A stretch of DNA of 64,000 bases from Holothuria scabra (GCA_037179385.1 CM074194.1:1753001-1817000); one strand, 5' to 3'. Counted from the first letter of the stretch, positions 35,950-59,751 are shown. Made by a program: numbers and translations. Notes: generated by a model not told the origin, from the sequence alone.

Positions 35950-36830
35950 ATATAATGTCTGATATGTCTGCTGGTAGGTCGTAGAATGTCGGTATACCTG
36001 TTGGTAGGTTTTCGAATGTCGGTATATGTCTGTCTGTAGGTCATGGTATCTCTGTCGGTGGGTCTTGGTATGTCTGTATATGTCTGCTGATAGGTCGTGG
36101 TCTGACAGTATGTCTTTCTTTAGGTCATGATATGTCTGCTGGTAGGTCGTAGAATATCCGTATGCCTGTTGGTAGGTCTTGGAATGTCGGTATATGTCTG
36201 TCTTTAGGTCATGGTATCTTTGTTGGGGGATGGGGCCGTTGCAAGTCTGTATATGTCTGATGATAGGTCGTGGCCTGACAGTATGTCTTTCTCCAGTTCA
36301 TGATATGTCTGCTGGTAGGTCGTAGAATGTGTGTATGCCTTTTGGCAGGTCTTGGAATGTCGGTATATGTCTGTCTGTAGGTCATGGTATCTATGTCGGT
36401 GGGTCGTGGTATGTCTGTATATGTCTGCTGGTAGGTCGTGGTCTGACAGTATGTCTTTCTTTAGGTCATGATATGTCTGCTGGTAGGTCGTAGAATATCG
36501 GTGTGCCTGTTGGTAGGTCTTGGAATGTCGGTATATGTCTGTCTTTAGGTCATGGTGTCTCTGGTCAGGGGGGGGGGGGGCGTTGTATGTCTGTATATGT
36601 CTGATGATAGGTCGTGGCCTGACAGTAAGTCTTTCTTTAGGTCATGATATGTCTGCTGGTAGGTCGTAGAATATCGGTATGCCTTTTGGTAGGTCTTGGA
36701 ATGTCGGTATATGTCTCTTTGTAGTTCATGGCATCTATATCGGTGGGTCGTGGTATGTCTGTATATGTCTGCTGATAGGTCGTGGTCTGACGGTATGTAT
36801 CTTTCGATAGGTCTTGGTATGTCTGTATGG
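35950..36830 (+). repeat. 172-bp tandem repeat, about five units
   Basis: The phrase TGATATGTCTGCTGGTAGGT recurs at about 35956, 36128, 36301, 36469 and 36645, a period of 168-176 bases. Each unit is itself built from roughly six 28-base subunits of the form (T/G)AGGTC.TGG.ATGTC.GTATATGTCTG. A long minus-strand frame (36871-36545) rich in YRH, THR and HDL is a by-product of the 28-base periodicity. A G run near 36570 interrupts one unit. Confidence 0.85.
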
Positions 36831-37129
36831 CCGTCTGTAATGTGGTTTTTGTGCGTCCGTCTGGCTGTCACGGTGCCTCTCTATCGTATTTTCTGACCAC
36901 CTTAAAGTTTCAAGCATTGTTTTCATTAGCAAGTCATCAACGAAAGCACATTACTGTAGTCAAATTTGTGTCTTTTTTCGTCTTTCGGTCATCTATTCGG
37001 TCGGTTTATTTGATATGTATGACATCTGTGTCTCTTTGTCTTTATGAGTCTGTTCGTAAGTATACATGTAAGCCACGGTCACAACATGATAACGAGTGTT
37101 ATCTTATTTGATTGCAGACAGCAGAATAT

Positions 37130-37600
37130 TCCACGTTGCATTTGTCGATTAGTCTGTTATGTCTGTTAGTAGCTTTGTCTGTATGTCGGTCATTCTGTCG
37201 ATCTACGTCTATATGTTTTTTTCATAGTTTTGATCTCATGTGGTACGTTTCATCAAATGTGAAATCAGGATCTTGAATGTTTGTTGGTTGCTTTGACTGC
37301 ATTCATGTCTGCTTTCTGTTAGTCATCTGTCAGCGTGTCTGTCCATTTGTGTGTCCGTCTGTTTGTCTACCTGACTCATGTCTGTGTGCTTGGTTATTTT
37401 TGTCAGTCCAACCTTCTATTAGTCTGTCCGTCGGTCGGTTGTCTGTCTCTTTGACTAAGTGTCTGTCAGTTTTCTGCAATTTTCTGAGTTGTCGCTCCTC
37501 AGGTCGACCTGAGTCTTTGTGTTGTCTGTCTGTACGTCGGTCTGTCTGTCTGTCTACCTTCCTCCCTGTCCGTCCGTCTGTCTTTTTGTTCAACTTTGGG
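37130..37600 (+). repeat. GTCT/CTGT-rich low-complexity DNA
   Basis: This is the same composition as 32740-35640, with dense GTCTGTCTGTCTGTC runs near 37525-37585. No gene content. Confidence 0.8.
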
Positions 37601-38064
37601 TATGTAATTTTTCTAAAGTTCCCTCCACCTTCTTGGGTGGGGGAAGCCAGGTGGTAAAACCGAACTAATACCCTGAAGGCGTTCTATTGCCTGAAGAAGC
37701 TACGTCACCCCCGAAAGGACACAAACTTAGCTAACCAGCCTCTCACCCTTTTGACCTTTTTATCATGCACGGTCATATAACAGTATAAGGAGCCGAAAAA
37801 CAATGTTAAGCGGTGTCCTAGCGTCGTTTGAGTCTGTTTTGTATACAGAACTCTTTGAGCTATGTGCAACGCCTCCCTGAAATAATATAAATATTGTTTC
37901 TTGGTCTCCCCTCCTCAAATAAAACTAAAGAATGTGAACTGCGCATGTCACTCAGCCCATTTTGATTGTATCATCGTGATGCACCTAAACACGCAACGTA
38001 TTAACTTTAACTGCCACATACGCAGATCGGAAGACACTTCCTGGGGTCGTCTTTTGGTCCTAGA

Positions 38065-49288
<11,224 letters not shown>

Positions 49289-49644
49289 TTTGAAGCTGTT
49301 AGCCGCACCAGCTGCCAGTGAGAAATGAGGCAAAGTGAAACGGATAGCTAATCGTACAAAAGTTTTGCTTGTTTTTGCTTGTTCAAAGGATTTATTTTAA
49401 AAGTAAGTTTGTCAAGGCTTATAATAAATTGCTGTTCAGTACTTGAAATCGTGCACGGTAGAAGTGTATTTAACAATTAAATGAGTCTAGAGAGACCTGG
49501 GTTTGTAAATATATTATGCGATTTATCTTACAGTTTAAATATACTCAGCAAATTGTTTTGCATAAATGGGTCTGTAAAGTATATATCGTAAGGCTGTAAC
49601 ACTTGTTACCGATATATATCCAAAAGGGATATTTAGGCTACTTT

Positions 49645-49715
49645 GAGTACTGGATGGAACCTACTGCAATTGTTCCTGTTGCCCTGCATAGGCAATGGAG
49701 TGGGGAAGAAAGTCA
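49645..49715 (+). repeat. Internal SINE fragment
   Basis: GGAACCTACTGCAATTGTTC and GGCAATGGAGTGGGGAAGA match the middle of the tRNA-derived SINE (compare 35190-35255). Both tRNA-like boxes and the tail are missing. Confidence 0.55.
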
Positions 49716-49824
49716 GTTAGCTACAACTGTAAACAAGTAGTGTAGGGTCTTACTTAAACCAGTTAGTTAGAAACAGAGCCGTAATAACTTATTAAACCAA
49801 CTTACTTCAATATTAAATATTTAG

Positions 49825-50202
49825 GCATATTGGACAGTGCATGTAACGTGTACGCCCTATCCGTAGATGATCGCCACCGGCTGGGGCAAAAACGGCGCAC
49901 CAAGATGACCGCCGTGAAGCTATAAATCGTCGGATTTGACGACTCTGAAATATTATAAGCAAAAATTAAACTTGAATGAGAAACAATATCATATTCCTGC
50001 AATAGGTGAAGAGTTTTTGACCTTGACTTGCCGTATTTGAAAAATATTTCAACTTTCTTGCAAATTATGGGATATACTTGAGCAAGTCCAAACTTTCACA
50101 CAAAACCATAGCAGACGGCCATCTTGGTGCGCTTTTTCTCACACGCATGGTAGCGACAATGTACAGTGCAGCATGCTCTGTCCATGTATAGGAAGTCCGT
50201 GG
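49825..50202 (-). mobile_element. 390-bp foldback element, copy B
   Basis: This is the reverse complement of the element at 21480-21875 in order and spacing. It shares the GGCCATCTTGGTGCGCTTTT and CGCACCAAGATGACCG inverted pair, the CTTGAATGAGAAA.AATATCAT block, the AATATTTCAACTTTCTTGCA block, and the right end CTCTGTCCATGTATAGGAAG. It lies about 0.5 kb upstream of PEBP exon 1. Confidence 0.75.
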
Positions 50203-51590
50203 ACCTATCTCATTCAGTGAGGAACAGTTTATATAATTTGTTCAAATTGTTTTCCTCTTTTTTGATGATTGTCAGGAAATACAAAAAAATAGTTGTTTCC
50301 ATATAACTCCTAAAAGTCGATTAACTTTTCCATTCTAGACGTATCTTCTTTTTTTCACCATTTGGTACGATTTAGGGTGAGAGAAGTTAATTGCCAAGTA
50401 TCTGTGACGTTACTAGTGTATGTGAACGGTCTTCCACAACAGAAACTGAAAGAGGCACCAAACATACCAATAGATACCTTTTAACAGTCAACAAATAACT
50501 ATTACAAAAGATTCCGGGACACAGTGATTGGGTGGGGTGTGCGCTATTTTTGGCCACGGTAAAAACACATTGACCAAAAACGACGCGTACCAAAATCCGT
50601 CCCAAAATCCTTTGTAACTGCAGTATTTGGAATATTTGAAAAACGCTCTATGGAGCCACTTGCTACGACCTATAAAAACACAACATCCGTACAACGACGT
50701 GTGGTTTTGTGATTTGGTTATCTACAAAAACCTGACTTCCCGAAGCAAGGCTTAATTTGTTCTGGATAATAATAGACCTAACTAAAGTCATGGAAGGCGG
50801 ACAAAAATGTAGATTATTATGAGTCTAAGTGGCACTCCAACAAGAGTGGTCATTTTTTTTAGAGTGGACTATTCTTAAAAGTATGATATAATCAAAACAA
50901 ATAAATTTATCTCACCAAACATGAGCAGAAAACCAAAAGGAGATTGCCCACCGTTAAATGCACTTTGTACGATATTTCCAGTCCGTACCGAACAGCTGTT
51001 GATGACGTCATTTTTAAAAAGCAAAGTTGTTCTACCAATAATCATTAATCACCAAACGAATGTTTGATTTCATTAATTTTTCTCTAATAGTAAACACAGC
51101 TGCGATCATTCCTTCGTTTGGGAAATAACTTTAACGTCAAATGTTTATTTAATATTTTAGCGACGTGAATCGACCAATAACAAAGCGTTTCATTAAAGCC
51201 TGTTTGTCAACCAGAGGCTGTGACCAGGTAACGTGACGTTCGTTTTGGGTCTATAACAGCTACCTCTGTTTAAAATAAGCTAGCAAGATCAAGCAGCAAA
51301 TATTTATCGGTAATTATATTGCTGAATTAGGGAGCTGTAATAAAACCTTACTGGCTGCCTGGCTGAATGAACTATGTAATAATTTGTCACATTAAAAAAC
51401 ACATAGGGCCACACAGCAAAATAACGGAAGCTACGTGGTGCCATGTTGATATTGCCTTATGTCTGTATGTATTGTAATTATGATCTTTTTACACGTAAAA
51501 TGGCAATACAGACTAAATAATTCCCGCATGTTCCCTTCATTTGCTCTTCAATTCAATCGTTCCCCCTATCTTTACCATATGTGTAATCTG
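50203..51590. other. Intergenic stretch
   Basis: No gene or repeat was recognised. Confidence 0.4.
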
Positions 51591-51594
51591 CCGG

Positions 51595-51900
51595 ACGACC
51601 CCTATAGACTTGCCAAGTCTCTCGTGAGTGTTCCCCGGGGAGCTGGCAACACTACCTCTACACAAATCCAGTACTTCCGCACAGTACAGCATACTGTATT
51701 TGCCTTTTTTTCTAATACGCCCTCTATAGGTCTATAAAGGTATCGCTTTTATACAATTAATAGAACTACTATAGAAGGCGGATAAGACAAAAGGAAAATA
51801 CGATATGTTGCACTATGCTGCAGTATGGGATTTTGAAGAGAAAGTTGTCAGCTCAAAGCGGGACACTCACGAGAGACTTGGCCAAGTTTAGACGACCACA
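51595..51900. repeat. Inverted repeat with CAAGTCTCTCGTGAGTGT arms
   Basis: GCCAAGTCTCTCGTGAGTGT (51612-51631) is matched in reverse complement by ACACTCACGAGAGACTTGGC (near 51865-51884), with GACGACC-like continuation outward. The arms are about 230 bases apart. It could be a small DNA element; no target duplication was identified. Confidence 0.6.
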
Positions 51901-51961
51901 TATGAGGAATGATGAATGAGAGAACGCATAACGGGAGCACGGATAACATTGGCGGCGCTAG

Positions 51962-52655
51962 AGGGGGCAGAGAGCAAAGATATTATAAACGTAGATACCA
52001 AACTCCTATCCCTACACTGTTAGACGCGCTGACTCCTCATGGAGGCTGGATCGGAGGGGCGGAAGTATTGATTGGACATGCGCACAGTTCTATTCGGTGA
52101 TCTGCGCGCACATCTATGCAAGGGTAACAGAAAATTCCATTGTGACGAGATGTCAGCGTGCGTGCATTTTCAAAGAGAGTTCTGTACGTGCACCATGCAT
52201 TTCTCCGTGTGTCCGAAATAATTGACGCGTACTTCCGCGTGCTTGGGAAAAGAACGCAGTAGTTAATTTTATGTTGTAAGCGCGTAAGAATGTAAACGCG
52301 TGCATAGATGTGCGCTTGTGAAGATACCATAGAAACTGAACAATCAATAAGCCAATGAACTTCAAACCAGGCGTTGTGCGTTTATGTTCAAATGTTCTTC
52401 TTAAGTAAAAAGCCTCGAAGAAGCCTAAAACTGTTTCATGTAAGTGAAATTTATTGGAGAACTGTGTTTGCAAGAAGTGCTATATTTTAAAATCACACGT
52501 ATTTATTCTACCGGAAGATATCAATTAACTGTTAGCTGTCAAAACGACTGATCAGTGATCAGCACTTCCGCCCCTCCGATTCGGCCTCCGTGAGGAGTCA
52601 CCGCGCCATTTTAAGTTTGGTATCTATGTTTGTAATATCTTTGGCAGAGAGGGAC
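51962..52655. mobile_element. Foldback element with about 100-base inverted termini
   Basis: Left blocks in order: GGCAGAGAGCAAAGATATTA, GTAGATACCAAACT, GACTCCTCATGGAGGCTGGA and TCGGAGGGGCGGAAGT. The right arm holds all of them in inverted order: ACTTCCGCCCCTCCGATTCG, GCCTCCGTGAGGAGTC, AGTTTGGTATCTA and TAATATCTTTGGCAGAGAG. Total length is about 690 bases with a unique centre. The arms are long and only slightly diverged, so insertion was relatively recent. No ORF with transposase features is present. Confidence 0.8.
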
Positions 52656-52931
52656 TTAAACCCCACACCTGGTTTTGCCCTTGACCCCATACTTGTCTCC
52701 CGAAGTAACATTAGTTAGGAGTTAGGTTAACCAAAAATACCTCTCTTAACTAAAAGCATACGCTGTTCCAACTATCTTCGTTTACGAAAATGCACCGCTA
52801 TCACAATCTAATCTAGCTGTGCTGTGAGGTATTCGGCTCATGAAGGTGCAAACTAAACATTAAAAATATGCTACACCACCGTTCATTTGTTACGACAGCA
52901 ATGCCGCACGAAGACCCCGTTATTGTTTGGC
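52656..52931. other. Short unannotated gap before the tandem array
   Basis: Nothing was recognised. Confidence 0.4.
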
Positions 52932-52938
52932 TTAGGTC

Positions 52939-53071
52939 TACAATCCTCGTTGAGGTTTCAGGACGCCTTGGGCTGCCGCACCATTGAACGGGGGAGTGGG
53001 GTGATGGCGTTCCGTACATTGCTTGTTTTGTACCATCATTTTTGTCGAGGATTGTCGGAAGCCTGTACAAA
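52939..53071. repeat. Array hairpin 1, internally deleted
   Basis: The left arm keeps only TACAATCCTCG. It then jumps straight to TTGAGGTTTCAGG, missing the approximately 40 bases (ACAAAAGTACATGGGACAAA onwards) present in the other copies. The right arm is complete. Confidence 0.85.
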
Positions 53072-54257
53072 TGTATATGAAGAAGTTTTCGGTCATGGGC
53101 AACGTATTGACAGTTGGTGAATAAAGTTTGTGTACTTTGAAAGGAGTGATGAGAAGACAAATGTCACGGTGTTACCATTATGAAGAACAATTGCTGCATG
53201 ACAACACAATAAAGCGGCTTTTAAGTGTTTCACGGGGAAGAAATGTTACTTATCACGCATTGCGGACTTCTGTCCATATTCGGGTTTTCTAATTAGGACC
53301 GGGAAGTGATCAAAATAAGGTACCCATGGCTGGTTTAACGTCGTTTTTTTTTTTTTTTTGCCTTTACCTATTCAGAAGACCCGTTGCCGCAGGGTACCGA
53401 AGGGAGGGGAGGGGTCGCTTTCAAGCCAGAAATATTTCACGGGGAGGGAGGAAGATCGAAACAACCTTGGGGGGAGGGGGGGGGACAGATATTGCAGATA
53501 AAATACAGGACAAACGTGGCGTTTTAAATTTTTGAAACCGAACTGCTACAGAAAGCTCCGAAAGTAGGCTTTATATAACGCCTAATTTATTCGTTATCCC
53601 TATGTAGAACTCGTCACTGCTCCCCATTACTAAGAATATCTAATTAGCGCCACGATTTAACGTTGCCCTCAACACGATTAACCATTGACCTACACACTAT
53701 TTCAATGACTGTCGAGGGTGAATCGTGCAAATGGAAGATCTCTCTATTAAAAGGGAACTTTCATTGTGCAAAAATGGTTAACCGTTTCATTTTCGAGAAA
53801 TCTTGACGTTAATTGTCGCGTTCACTACCCCTTATGCTTACATATAATTTCGTCTTTAACCAGATTGTAGTTCAAATCATCATTCAATGTTTATTTATGC
53901 AAAAAAAGAGAGAATTTTGTGGTTAACCGTTGGGTATATCGTGAAATATGTTACCCCCAACCCCTTACACGAAAAATAAGTTGGAAAAACTTCTTTGTTT
54001 TTCCCCATTACAGTACATGAAATGTTTGAAGTAAATTAAATCTCTCACAAGGCAAAGTACTATCTCCCCCTCCCCCTTCCTCGTATGAGCTACTTGAGGA
54101 AGACAAATCTTTATTCGGGCCCCCATCGCTAATCTTACACGCCAGTATATTGGTCGGACAAATTCAACTGTTACTACTTTCCTGTAGCTTGAAAAGTAAA
54201 AAGGCAACTTTACTCGTTTCAGAGCATTTAAAACGAAAATTTGGAAATTCCTATACC
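53072..54257 (+). repeat. Array spacer 1
   Basis: The spacer contains AATAAA twice (GTGAATAAAG, ACACAATAAAGCGG), the poly-T tract followed by CCTATTCAG, a G-rich block (GGGAGGGGAGGGG and later GGGGGGAGGGGGGGG), and a seven-A GCAAAAAAAGAG. It differs from the others by an extra G stretch near 53480. Confidence 0.85.
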
Positions 54258-54444
54258 TTTGTACAGGCTTCCGACAATCCTCGACAAAAGTACATGGGAC
54301 AAACCCCGCTCCCCGTATCAATGTTGAGGTTTCAGGACGCCTTGGGCTGCCGCACCATTGAACGGGGGAGTGGGGTGATGGCGTTCCGTACATTGCTTGT
54401 TTGTACCATCATTTTTGTCGAGGATTGTCGGAAGCCTGTACAAA

Positions 54445-55624
54445 TGTATATGAAGAAGTTTTCGGTCATGGGCAACGTATTGACAGTTGGTGAATAAAGT
54501 TTGTGTACTTTGAAAGGAGTGATGAGAAGACAAATGTCACGGTGTTAGCATTATGAAGAACAATTGCTGCATGACAACACAATAAAGCGGCTTTTAAGTG
54601 TTTCACGGGGAAGAAATGTTACTTATCACGCATTGCGGACTTCTGTCCATATTCGGGTTTTCTAATTAGGACCGGGAAGTGATCAAAATAAGGTACCCAT
54701 GGCTGGTTTAACGTCGTTTTTTTTTTTTGCCTTTACCTATTCAAAAGACCCGTTGCCGCAGGGTACCGAAGGGAGGGGAGGGGTCGCTTTCAAGCCAGAA
54801 ATATTTCACGGGGAGGGAGGCAGATCGAAACAACCTTGAGGGGAGGGGGGAACAGATATTGCAGATAAAATACAGGACAAACGTGGCGTTTTAAATTTTT
54901 GAAACCGAACTGCTACAGAAAGCTCCGAAAGTAGGCTTTATATAACGCCTAATTTATTCGTTATCCCTATGTAGAACTCGTCACTGCTCCCCATTACTAA
55001 GAATATCTAATTAGCGCCACGATTTAACGTTGCCCTCAACACGATTAACCATTGACCTACACACTATTTCAATGACTGTCGAGGGTGAATCGTGCAAATG
55101 GAAGATCTCTCTATTTAAAGGGAACTTTCATTGTGCAAAAATGGTTAACCGTTTCATTTTCGAGAAATCTTGACGTTAATTGTCGCGTTCACTACCCCTT
55201 ATGCTTACATATAATTTCGTCTTTAACCAGATTGTAGTTCAAATCATCATTCAATGTTTATTTATGCAAAAAAGAGAGAATTTTGTGGTTAACCGTTGGG
55301 TATATCGTGAAATATGTTACCCCCAACCCCTTACACGAAAAATAAGTTGGAAAAACTTCTTTGTTTTTTCCCCATTACAGTACATGAAATGTTTGAAGTA
55401 AATTAAATCTCTCACAAGGCAAAGTACTATCTCCCCCTCCCCCTTCCTCGTATGAGCTACTTGAGGAAGACAAATCTTTACTCGGGCCCCCATCGCTAAT
55501 CTTACACGCCAGTATATTGGTCGGACAAATTCAACTGTTACTACTTTCCTGTAGCTTGAAAAGTAAAAAGGCAACTTTACTCGTTTCAGAGCATTTAAAA
55601 CGAAAATTTGGAAATTCCTATACC
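54445..55624 (+). repeat. Array spacer 2
   Basis: Diagnostic variants: GGCAGATCG, CCTTGAGGGGAGG, a six-A GCAAAAAAGAG and the shortest poly-T tract. The first three are shared with spacer 6 and not with its neighbours. ATTCAAAAGACC is private to this copy. Confidence 0.85.
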
Positions 55625-55812
55625 TTTGTACAGGCTTCCGACAATCCTCGACAAAAGTACATGGGACAAACCCCGCTCCCCGTATCAATGTTGAGGTTTC
55701 AGGACGCTTTGGGCTGCCGCACCATTGAACGGGGGAGTGGGGTGATGGCGTTCCGTACATTGCTTGTTTTGTACCATCATTTTTGTCGAGGATTGTCGGA
55801 AGCCTGTACAAA

Positions 55813-56997
55813 TGTATATGAAGAAGTTTTCGGTCATGGGCAACGTATTGACAGTTGGTGAATAAAGTTTGTGTACTTTGAAAGGAGTGATGAGAAGACA
55901 AATGTCACGGTGTTAGCATTATGAAGAACAATTGCTGCATGACAACACAATAAAGCGGCTTTTAAGTGTTTCACGGGGAAGAAATGTTACTTATCACGCA
56001 TTGCGGACTTCTGTCCATATTCGGGTTTTCTAATTAGGACCGGGAAGTGATCAAAATAAGGTACCCATGGCTGGTTTAACGTCGTTTTTTTTTTTTTTTT
56101 TGCCTTTACCTATTCAGAAGACCCGTTGCCGCAGGGTACCGAAGGGAGGGGAGGGGTCGCTTTCAAGCCAGAAATATTTCACGGGGAGGGAGGAAGATCG
56201 AAACAACCTTGGGGGGAGGGGGGAACAGATATTGCAGATAAAATACAGGACAAACGTGGCGTTTTAAATTTTTGAAACCGAACTGCTACAGAAAGCTCCG
56301 AAAGTAGGCTTTATATAACGCCTAATTTATTCGTTATTCCTATGTAGAACTCGTCACTGCTCCCCATTACTAAGAATATCTAATTAGCGCCACGATTTAA
56401 CGTTGCCCTCAACACGATTAACCATTGACCTACACACTATTTCAATGACTGTCGAGGGTGAATCGTGCAAATGGAAGATCTCTCTATTTAAAGGGAACTT
56501 TCATTGTGCAAAAATGGTTAACCGTTTCATTTTCGAGAAATCTTGACGTTAATTGTCGCGTTCACTACCCCTTATGCTTACATATAATTTCGTCTTTAAC
56601 CAGATTGTAGTTCAAATCATCATTCAATGTTTATTTATGCAAAAAAAGAGAGAATTTTGTGGTTAACCGTTGGGTATATCGTGAAATATGTTACCCCCAA
56701 CCCCTTACACGAAAAATAAGTTGGAAAAACTTCTTTGTTTTTCCCCATTACAGTACATGAAATGTTTGAAGTAAATTAAATCTCTCACAAGGCAAAGTAC
56801 TATCTCCCCCTCCCCCTTCCTCGTATGAGCTACTTGAGGAAGACAAATCTTTATTCGGGCCCCCATCGCTAATCTTACACGCCAGTATATTGGTCGGACA
56901 AATTCAACTGTTACTACTTTCCTGTAGCTTGAAAAGTAAAAAGGCAACTTTACTCGTTTCAGAGCATTTAAAACGAAAATTTGGAAATTCCTATACC
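55813..56997 (+). repeat. Array spacer 3
   Basis: This carries the common type: GGAAGATCG, CCTTGGGGGGAGG and the seven-A tract. A private CGTTATTCC replaces CGTTATCCC near 56335. Confidence 0.85.
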
Positions 56998-57185
56998 TTT
57001 GTACAGGCTTCCGACAATCCTCGACAAAAGTACATGGGACAAACCCCGCTCCCCGTATCAATGTTGAGGTTTCAGGACGCTTTGGGCTGCCGCACCATTG
57101 AACGGGGGAGTGGGGTGATGGCGTTCCGTACATTGCTTGTTTTGTACCATCATTTTTGTCGAGGATTGTCGGAAGCCTGTACAAA

Positions 57186-58368
57186 TGTATATGAAGAAGT
57201 TTTCGGTCATGGGCAACGTATTGACAGTTGGTGAATAAAGTTTGTGTACTTTGAAAGGAGTGATGAGAAGACAAATGTCACGGTGTTACCATTATGAAGA
57301 ACAATTGCTGCATGACAACACAATAAAGCGGCTTTTAAGTGTTTCACGGGGAAGAAATGTTACTTATCACGCATTGCGGACTTCTGTCCATATTCGGGTT
57401 TTCTAATTAGGACCGGGAAGTGATCAAAATAAGGTACCCATGGCTGGTTTAACGTCGTTTTTTTTTTTTTTTTTTGCCTTTACCTATTCAGAAGACCCGT
57501 TGCCGCAGGGTACCGAAGGGAGGGGAGGGGTCGCTTTCAAGCCAGAAATATTTCACGGGGAGGGAGGAAGATCGAAACAACCTTGGGGGGAGGGGGGAAC
57601 AGATATTGCACATAAAATACAGGACAAACGTGGCGTTTTAAATTTTTGAAACCGAACTGCTACAGAAAGCTCCGAAAGTAGGCTTTATATAACGCCTAAT
57701 TTATTCGTTATCCCTATGTAGAACTCGTCACTGCTCCCCATTACTAAGAATATCTAATTAGCGCCACGATTTAACGTTGCCCTCAACACGATTAACCATT
57801 GACCTACACACTATTTCAATGACTGTCGAGGGTGAATCGTGCAAATGGAAGATCTCTCTATTTAAAGGGAACTTTCATTGTGCAAAAATGGTTAACCGTT
57901 TCATTTTCGAGAAATCTTGACGTTAATTGTCGCGTTCACTACCCCTTATGCTTACATATAATTTCGTCTTTAACCAGATTGTAGTTCAAATCATCATTCA
58001 ATGTTTATTTATGCAAAAAAAGAGAGAATTTTGTGGTTAACTGTTGGGTATATCGTGAAATATGTTACCCCCAACCCTTACACGAAAAATAAGTTGGAAA
58101 AACTTTTGTTTTTCCCCATTACAGTACATGAAATGTTTGAAGTAAATTAAATCTCTCACAAGGCAAAGTACTATCTCCCCCTCCCCCTTCCTCGTATGAG
58201 CTACTTGAGGAAGACAAATCTTTATTCGGGCCCCCATCGCTAATCTTACACGCCAGTATATTGGTCGGACAAATTCAACTGTTACTACTTTCCTGTAGCT
58301 TGAAAAGTAAAAAGGCAACTTTACTCGTTTCAGAGCATTTAAAACGAAAATTTGGAAATTCCTATACC
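57186..58368 (+). repeat. Array spacer 4
   Basis: This is the common type with GTTAACTGTTGGG shared with spacer 5 (others have GTTAACCGTTGGG). It has a private one-base loss in CCAACCCTTACACG and a private GCACATAAAATAC. Confidence 0.85.
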
Positions 58369-58559
58369 TTTGTACAGGCTTCCGACAATCCTCGACAAAA
58401 GTACATGGGACAAACCCCGCTCCCCGTATCAATGTTGAAGTTTCAGGACGCCTTGGGCTGCCGCACCATTGAACGGGGGAGTGGGGTGATGGCGTTCCGT
58501 ACATTTTTCTTTGTTTTGTACCATCATTTTTGTCGAGGATTGTCGGAAGCCTGTACAAA

Positions 58560-59751
58560 TGTATATGAAGAAGTTTTCGGTCATGGGCAACGTATTGACA
58601 GTTGGTGAATAAAGTTTGTGTACTTTGAAAGGAGTGATGAGAAGACAAATGTCACGGTGTTACCATTATGAAGAACAATTGCTGCATGACAACACAATAA
58701 AGCGGCTTTTAAGTGTTTCACGGGGAAGAAATGTTACTTATCACGCATTGCGGACTTCTGTCCATATTCGGGTTTTCTAATTAGGACCGGGAAGTGATCA
58801 AAATAAGGTACCCATGGCTGGTTTAACGTCGTTTTTTTTTTTTTTTTTTTTTTTTGCCTTTACCTATTCAGAAGACCCGTTGCCGCAGGGTACCGAAGGG
58901 AGGGGAGGGGTCGCTTTCAAGCCAGAAATATTTCACGGGGAGGGAGGAAGATCGAAACAACCTTGGGGGGAGGGGGGAACAGATATTGCAGATAAAATAC
59001 AGGACAAACGTGGCGTTTTAAATTTTTGAAACCGAACTGCTACAGAAAGCTCCGAAAGTAGGCTTTATATAACGCCTAATTTATTCGTTATCCCTATGTA
59101 GAACTCGTCACTGCTCCCCATTACTAAGAATATCTAATTAGCGCCACGATTTAACGTTGCCCTCAACACGATTAACCATTGACCTACACACTATTTCAAT
59201 GACTGTCGAGGGTGAATCGTGCAAATGGAAGATCTCTCTATTTAAAGGGAACTTTCATTGTGCAAAAATGGTTAACCGTTTCATTTTCGAGAAATCTTGA
59301 CGTTAATTGTGGCGTTCACTACCCCTTATGCTTACATATAATTTCGTCTTTAACCAGATTGTAGTTCAAATCATCATTCAATGTTTATTTATGCAAAAAA
59401 AGAGAGAATTTTGTGGTTAACTGTTGGGTATATCGTGAAATATGTTACCCCCAACCCCTTACACGAAAAATAAGTTGGAAAAACTTCTTTGTTTTTCCCC
59501 ATTACAGTACATGAAATGTTTGAAGTAAATTAAATCTCTCACAAGGCAAAGTACTATCTCCCCCTCCCCCTTCCTCGTATGAGCTACTTGAGGAAGACAA
59601 ATCTTTATTCGGGCCCCCATCGCTAATCTTACACGCCAGTATATTGGTCGGACAAATTCAACTGTTACTACTTTCCTGTAGCTTGAAAAGTAAAAAGGCA
59701 ACTTTACTCGTTTCAGAGCATTTAAAACGAAAATTTGGAAATTCCTATACC
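58560..59751 (+). repeat. Array spacer 5
   Basis: It shares GTTAACTGTTGGG with spacer 4 and has the longest poly-T tract. Private variant: AATTGTGGCGTTC for AATTGTCGCGTTC. Both hairpins flanking it (5 and 6) carry ACATTTTTCTTTG in place of ACATTGCTTG. Confidence 0.85.

Noticed and set aside
36545..36932. Minus-strand frame with YRHTTT / HDLKKD repeats
   Set aside because: The peptide periodicity is simply the 28-base subunit of the tandem repeat; unit-length changes would shift the frame.
55317..55901. Minus-strand frame of about 190-203 codons repeated in each array unit, and a plus-strand frame of 114 codons opposite it
   Set aside because: Both frames run through both arms of the hairpin. 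Copy 2 breaks the minus frame with a one-base change, and the frames show no family motif. Conservation is explained by recent duplication of the whole unit.
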